A stretch of DNA of 12,006 nt from Actinomycetota bacterium (lineage in GTDB: Bacteria > Actinomycetota > Thermoleophilia > Gaiellales > Gaiellaceae): assembly GCA_003136795.1 (NCBI GenBank), contig PLDP01000146.1, positions 4,912-16,917 of the forward strand. Direction: 5' to 3'. The notes beneath the pieces were generated by a model that saw only the letters and a list, made by a program, of their open reading frames with translations, ran no database searches and had not been told where the DNA came from. Below, in pieces: positions 8,479 to 12,006 of this stretch; position 1 is the stretch's first letter, and every line of letters begins with the position of its first letter. Both the position numbers and the translations under genes were made by a program.

Positions 8479-9380
8479 GCCCACACCTCGTCGAAGTGCT
8501 CCATGTCGATCCTCGACTGCGGCAGCAGCTCGATCACGGCGTCGGTGAACGAACGCGTGTCGTCCATGGCCGCACCGTTCCGCTTGGTCGCTGCGCCGAC
8601 CGCCCGCTCGAGCGTGCGCGACGCCGACCGGCGCTTGAGGCCCTCGGCCAGCATCAACGACGCCGTGAGCAGCATCCCGCGCGGGTCGACGACGCCGAAT
8701 CCGGCGATATCGCCGGATTCGCTCGCACCGGGGAAGAACACGCCCGGCCCTTCATCCGGCAGGAAGGCCTGGGCAACCGACGCGTGTGAGCCTGCGAAGT
8801 GCGCGGCTGCGTCGACCATCGCGTCGACGAGCTGCGCCTCGGTGGCGACCACGTCGAGCGAGTCGGGCCGTTCGCGCAGCCGGATGAGCGCCTCACCGAG
8901 CGATGCCTCCTCGACCTCGAGCCCGCTCCAGCGGGCGCGTTCGGCCTCGACCGAGGCCCGCCAGTCGGTGGACTCGCCCACGCAGACCACGTGGCCGCGC
9001 CTCGCGGCGGTGCTCGAGAACGCCCGCGCGAGCGCGATTCTGTTCGCCCACTCGCCGACCGGGCCGGTGATCACGAGGTCGCCGCCGCCGCCGAGCTGCA
9101 CGCGAGCCACGCGCCAGGCGAGCTCGAGGTCGGCCTTCACGCCCTCGAGCGCCGGGTTGTCGGGCGACGCGACGAGGATTGCGTCCACGTCGCGGTAGCC
9201 GGCCCGGGTCTCGGGCGGGAGCGGATGTCCCGTCCGGGTGACGCCTTCGCCCCCGAACGGCAGATGGACGTCGTCGAGCTGCAACGAGTGGAGCTCGGCC
9301 ACCCGGTCGAGGGCGCGCGTCGCGGCCGCCATCAACTCCGGCCCGACACCGTCCCCCGCCAGACAAGCAACAGTCTTCAT
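8475..9380 (-). CDS. Isocitrate/isopropylmalate dehydrogenase-fold protein, divergent LeuB-like
   Basis: This 301-residue protein is shorter than LeuB (about 340-360). It keeps the fold landmarks GDGVGPE (9-15), a helix resembling ERIARVAF (NRIALARAF, 113-121), two aspartates of the metal site (Asp186, Asp190) and a degraded NAD loop SGDIAGFGVVDP (222-233). Aligned by eye to LeuB, the catalytic lysine of VDKANV is Glu136 and the aspartate before AMQLV is Gly162. The substrate arginines of the LRK...NLRP and VRE blocks are not preserved, and about 20 residues holding the catalytic tyrosine are missing. It may be catalytically altered or inactive, so I do not assign leuB. The ATG (9380-9378) has AGGAGGT 6 nt upstream and overlaps the preceding small ORF as ATGA. 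The frame is open to 9527, but that extension has a poorly spaced Shine-Dalgarno sequence and no family resemblance. Confidence 0.85.
   Translation of the reverse strand: MKTVACLAGDGVGPELMAAATRALDRVAELHSLQLDDVHLPFGGEGVTRTGHPLPPETRAGYRDVDAILVASPDNPALEGVKADLELAWRVARVQLGGGGDLVITGPVGEWANRIALARAFSSTAARRGHVVCVGESTDWRASVEAERARWSGLEVEEASLGEALIRLRERPDSLDVVATEAQLVDAMVDAAAHFAGSHASVAQAFLPDEGPGVFFPGASESGDIAGFGVVDPRGMLLTASLMLAEGLKRRSASRTLERAVGAATKRNGAAMDDTRSFTDAVIELLPQSRIDMEHFDEVWA
8696..8721. repeat. Perfect 26-nt palindrome inside the LeuB-like gene
   Basis: The left half CGAATCCGGCGAT is followed directly by its exact reverse complement, with no spacer. On the coding strand it encodes the remnant NAD-loop residues Glu-Ser-Gly-Asp-Ile-Ala-Gly-Phe. 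I see no second copy in the window. It could be a protein-binding site, a cruciform, or a coincidence helped by codon choice. Confidence 0.7.
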
Positions 9381-9487
9381 GCGTGGACCTCCTGGGAAGG
9401 GTCGTGAGTCGGGTTTGCGCGCAGGCCGACGCCGGGCGACTGCTCGCCGGCGCTCAATGTGTTCTGGGATTTCTGGGCCTTGCGCAC
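9377..9487 (-). CDS. Small 36-residue ORF coupled to the LeuB-like gene, unknown function
   Basis: A GTG-started ORF of 36 codons begins MRKAQKSQNTLSAG, ends DPSQEVHA and stops at TGA 9379-9377. That stop overlaps the LeuB-like start as ATGA. AAGGAG (9500-9495) lies 7 nt before the GTG, the best-spaced Shine-Dalgarno sequence in this leader region. The product is polar, with no membrane segment and no motif I recognise. It may be a real small protein, or a coupling ORF whose translation delivers ribosomes to the LeuB-like gene, downstream of the attenuator. The ORF and its signals are visible; expression is inferred. Confidence 0.5.
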   Translation of the reverse strand: MRKAQKSQNTLSAGEQSPGVGLRANPTHDPSQEVHA

Positions 9488-9507
9488 TGTCTCGCTCCTT
9501 ACGTCGG

Positions 9508-9523
9508 GCCCGCTCTCGCGGGC
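9508..9523 (-). promoter_or_regulatory. GC hairpin with GAGA tetraloop before the 36-codon ORF
   Basis: On the minus strand GCCCGC and GCGGGC pair perfectly (6 bp) around GAGA, a GNRA-type tetraloop. The 3' side ends 7 nt before the Shine-Dalgarno sequence AAGGAG of the 36-codon ORF. No U-tract follows. It may be the last stem of the attenuator or a translation-modulating hairpin. Confidence 0.45.
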
Positions 9524-9552
9524 GCACTACTCCTCAAGTGAGGTCGGCGTAT

Positions 9553-9658
9553 GCGGCGTCAACTGGCCGCGTGAGCGAATTCTCCCCCTAGCGGGGGAGA
9601 ATGACGATGATCGTAAGAATGATGAACCCGAGCACGAGCAACTGCGCCGCAAGCGGCG
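9553..9658 (-). promoter_or_regulatory. Candidate alternative-pairing segments of the ilv attenuator
   Basis: In transcript order the minus strand holds CGCCGC (9658-9653), GCGGCG (9650-9645), GCGGC (9570-9566) and CGCCGC (9558-9553). Segment 1 pairs with 2 within leader codons 12-16; the 5-bp version has a CUUG loop closed by G-C. Segment 3 pairs with 4 around an 8-nt loop. Segments 1 with 3 and 2 with 4 are also complementary. The pairings are therefore mutually exclusive, as in classical attenuators, with the stop-codon hairpin between segments 2 and 3. The pairing was read by eye; no folding was computed. Confidence 0.45.
9579..9602 (-). promoter_or_regulatory. Stop-codon hairpin of the BCAA leader peptide
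   Basis: A perfect 10-bp stem (on the minus strand ATTCTCCCCC with GGGGGAGAAT) closes on the 4-nt loop GCTA. It covers leader codons Ile31, Leu32, Pro33 and Arg34, and the TAG begins in the loop. A ribosome reaching the end of the leader must melt it, whereas one stalled on the upstream Leu/Ile/Val codons would leave it free. The next bases are UCGC, not a U-run, so classical Rho-independent termination is not supported. Confidence 0.7.
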
Positions 9659-9692
9659 TCCGGAGCTCGAGTACGCGGGCTGAACGAGTCAT
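9588..9692 (-). CDS. BCAA-rich leader peptide of the ilv operon (attenuator ORF)
   Basis: ATG (9692-9690) to TAG (9590-9588) encodes 34 residues. It starts MTRSARVLELRTPLAA and ends QLLVLGFIILTIIVILPR. Sixteen residues are Leu, Ile or Val, 12 of them within residues 18-32, and the codons used include TTG, CTC, GTG, ATC, ATT, CTT and GTC. It is the first ORF of the ilvB-ilvN-ilvC string, and the composition and position match ilv leader peptides that sense charged branched-chain tRNAs (as in E. coli ilvL). The Shine-Dalgarno sequence is weak (GAAAAG). A tiny membrane protein is the alternative reading, but the stop-codon hairpin and operon position favour a leader. Thr codons are few (three, one in the control run), so the sensor is for BCAA rather than threonine. 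Confidence 0.8.
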   Translation of the reverse strand: MTRSARVLELRTPLAAQLLVLGFIILTIIVILPR

Positions 9693-9701
9693 CGTCTTTT
9701 C

Positions 9702-9760
9702 AGTGTGCCGACAAGGTTCTATGTTGTCAAGCTATAAAAGGTATAGCGACTCGTTGCCAA
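9702..9760 (-). promoter_or_regulatory. Candidate promoters for the leftward ilv operon
   Basis: Two sigma-70-like options are visible on the minus strand. First, TTGGCA (9760-9755), an 18-bp spacer and TATAGC (9736-9731), which would start RNA near 9724 and give about 30 nt of leader before the leader-peptide ATG. Second, TTGACA (9730-9725), a 17-bp spacer and the weaker CACACT (9707-9702), which would make the leader nearly leaderless. I prefer the first because its -10 is better. No start-site data are available. Confidence 0.45.
9708..9747 (+). promoter_or_regulatory. Candidate leuA promoter and 17-nt inverted repeat
   Basis: This AT-rich island between the two leader peptides contains the inverted repeat GCTATA-AAAGG-TATAGC (9731-9747). 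It supplies TATA-type -10 sequences on both strands. For leuA the best rightward combination I see is CCGACA (9708-9713), a 19-bp spacer and TATAAA (9733-9738), which is weak in the -35 and spacing. The repeat could also be a regulator's operator. Downstream, ACCGG-GCG-CCGGT (9761-9773) is a small hairpin just before the leuA leader peptide. Confidence 0.35.
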
Positions 9761-9777
9761 ACCGGGCGCCGGTCCCT

Positions 9778-9858
9778 ATGCTTTTGGAAGCGATGACTGG
9801 AAAGCGCCTGAATCTCCACGCGGCCGGCAGCACGATCGGCCTGCGCGCGCTTGCCCTG

Positions 9859-9873
<15 letters not shown>
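9778..9873 (+). CDS. Leucine-rich leader peptide of leuA (attenuator ORF)
   Basis: ATG 9778 to TAG 9871-9873 gives 31 residues starting MLLEAMTGKRLNLHAA. A second in-frame ATG at 9793 gives 26 residues and has GGAAG just upstream; neither start has an ideal Shine-Dalgarno sequence. The end reads TIGLRALALLLLP, with four consecutive Leu codons (CTG CTC CTC CTC) followed by CCC and TAG. Its position just before leuA and its Leu content match leucine leader peptides such as leuL. The Leu codon run is complementary to the leuA Shine-Dalgarno sequence, which points to translational control. The reading frame remains open further upstream, but only this end carries the leucine signal. Confidence 0.78.
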
Positions 9874-11742
<1,869 letters not shown>

Positions 11743-11771
<29 letters not shown>

Positions 11772-11877
11772 CGTCTTCTCCTAGCAGTCGTTCGATCGAT
11801 GTGAGCGTGGCGGCGATGTCGCTCACATTGAAGAGTAGAGCAACGACCTCCGCGCGTTCGATCAGAGAGTCGGACAT
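11743..11877 (-). CDS. Small acidic protein, 44 residues, unknown
   Basis: ATG 11877-11875 to TGA 11745-11743 encodes a 44-residue product. It has a likely helix, VVALLFNVSDIAATLTSIER (11-30), followed by the acidic tail LLGEDDGEEEADEG. It has 13 Asp/Glu against 2 Arg. No good Shine-Dalgarno sequence precedes the ATG, so it may be leaderless or start a little upstream; an in-frame GTG lies 14 codons before. Its last codons carry the ribosome site and start of the basic 45-residue ORF, suggesting a coupled pair. I recognise no family. Confidence 0.5.
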
Positions 11878-12006
11878 CAGCGAAGCGTGCGCGCGATGAG
11901 CCCGGCTCGCAATTCGCACATTCGGCTCTGTCCGGAGGAGACTGAATCTGATTCACGAGTTTCGATCCGTTTGCCTCGTCGCTCTGGCGTAAGGTCACTG
12001 GCCCAG
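11878..12006. other. Right edge, no gene assigned
   Basis: I find no supportable gene here. It is presumably the upstream region of the two small minus-strand ORFs. The only structure noted is the 13-nt palindrome TGAATC-T-GATTCA (11943-11955), a possible operator. No clear promoter is visible. Confidence 0.3.

Noticed and set aside
6646..9198. Very long plus-strand open frame (850 codons) opposite ilvB and the LeuB-like gene
   Set aside because: Its translation is low-complexity and rich in Arg, Asp, Val and His, with no family motifs. It is the antisense shadow expected in GC-rich DNA over genes with clear enzyme signatures.
9381..9527. N-terminal extension of the LeuB-like protein starting at GTG 9527
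   Set aside because: Its Shine-Dalgarno sequence is only 2 nt from the GTG, the extension is arginine-rich, and the family starts right before GDGVGPE, where ATG 9380 has an ideal AGGAGGT.
9508..9602. Intrinsic terminators at the two minus-strand hairpins
   Set aside because: Neither stem is followed by a U-run, so I list them as regulatory hairpins instead.
9588..9692. Single-pass membrane microprotein
   Set aside because: The run QLLVLGFIILTIIVIL would fit a membrane helix. However, the position as first ORF of an ilv operon, the BCAA bias and the stop inside a perfect hairpin fit a leader peptide better. Not fully excluded.
11930..12006. Possible tRNA or attachment site at the right edge (TTTCGATCC resembles a T-loop)
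   Set aside because: No matching T-stem, anticodon arm or acceptor stem can be drawn around it.

Overview
The window is about 12 kb of GC-rich DNA with tightly packed, overlapping genes. The codon use and the actinobacterial-type LeuA, KARI and Hom point to a high-GC actinomycete. Thermoleophilia or a related deep lineage is my guess, at low confidence. Almost everything belongs to branched-chain amino acid (BCAA) and threonine synthesis. I see no mobile element, CRISPR array, rRNA or tRNA.

Layout. At 1-375 (+) is the 3' end of an AlaC-like aminotransferase. It converges, across 14 bases, on a long minus-strand gene string read from about 9.7 kb down to 0.39 kb: BCAA-rich leader peptide - 36-codon small ORF - LeuB-like protein - ilvB - ilvN - ilvC - hom - thrC - thrB - ilvD. 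Most junctions overlap (ATGA, TTGA, or 10-14 nt), so the string looks like one translationally coupled operon. Divergently at 9778-11637 (+) lie a leucine-rich leader peptide and leuA. Two very small overlapping minus-strand ORFs (11634-11877) follow leuA.

How the genes work together. IlvBN, IlvC and IlvD make the 2-keto acids of valine and isoleucine. LeuA draws 2-ketoisovalerate towards leucine. Hom, ThrB and ThrC make threonine, the precursor of 2-ketobutyrate for isoleucine. Not seen here: leuC, leuD, a canonical leuB, ilvA and ilvE.

Most interesting part. The 570-base divergent region (9381-9951) encodes two unannotated leader peptides facing opposite ways. Going left, a 34-aa peptide has 12 Leu/Ile/Val in its residues 18-32. 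Going right, a 31-aa peptide (or 26-aa) ends in Ala-Leu-Leu-Leu-Leu-Pro. Both put a TAG stop at the apex of a perfect hairpin made of CTCCCC(C) and GGGG(G)AG, with no U-tract after it. In the leuA leader the consecutive Leu codons are themselves complementary to the leuA Shine-Dalgarno sequence. This looks like a matched pair of amino-acid-sensing attenuators, probably acting at least partly on translation. Other oddities: a LeuB-fold protein lacking most catalytic residues, a hom gene whose only full-length start is CTG, and a perfect 26-nt palindrome inside the LeuB-like gene.
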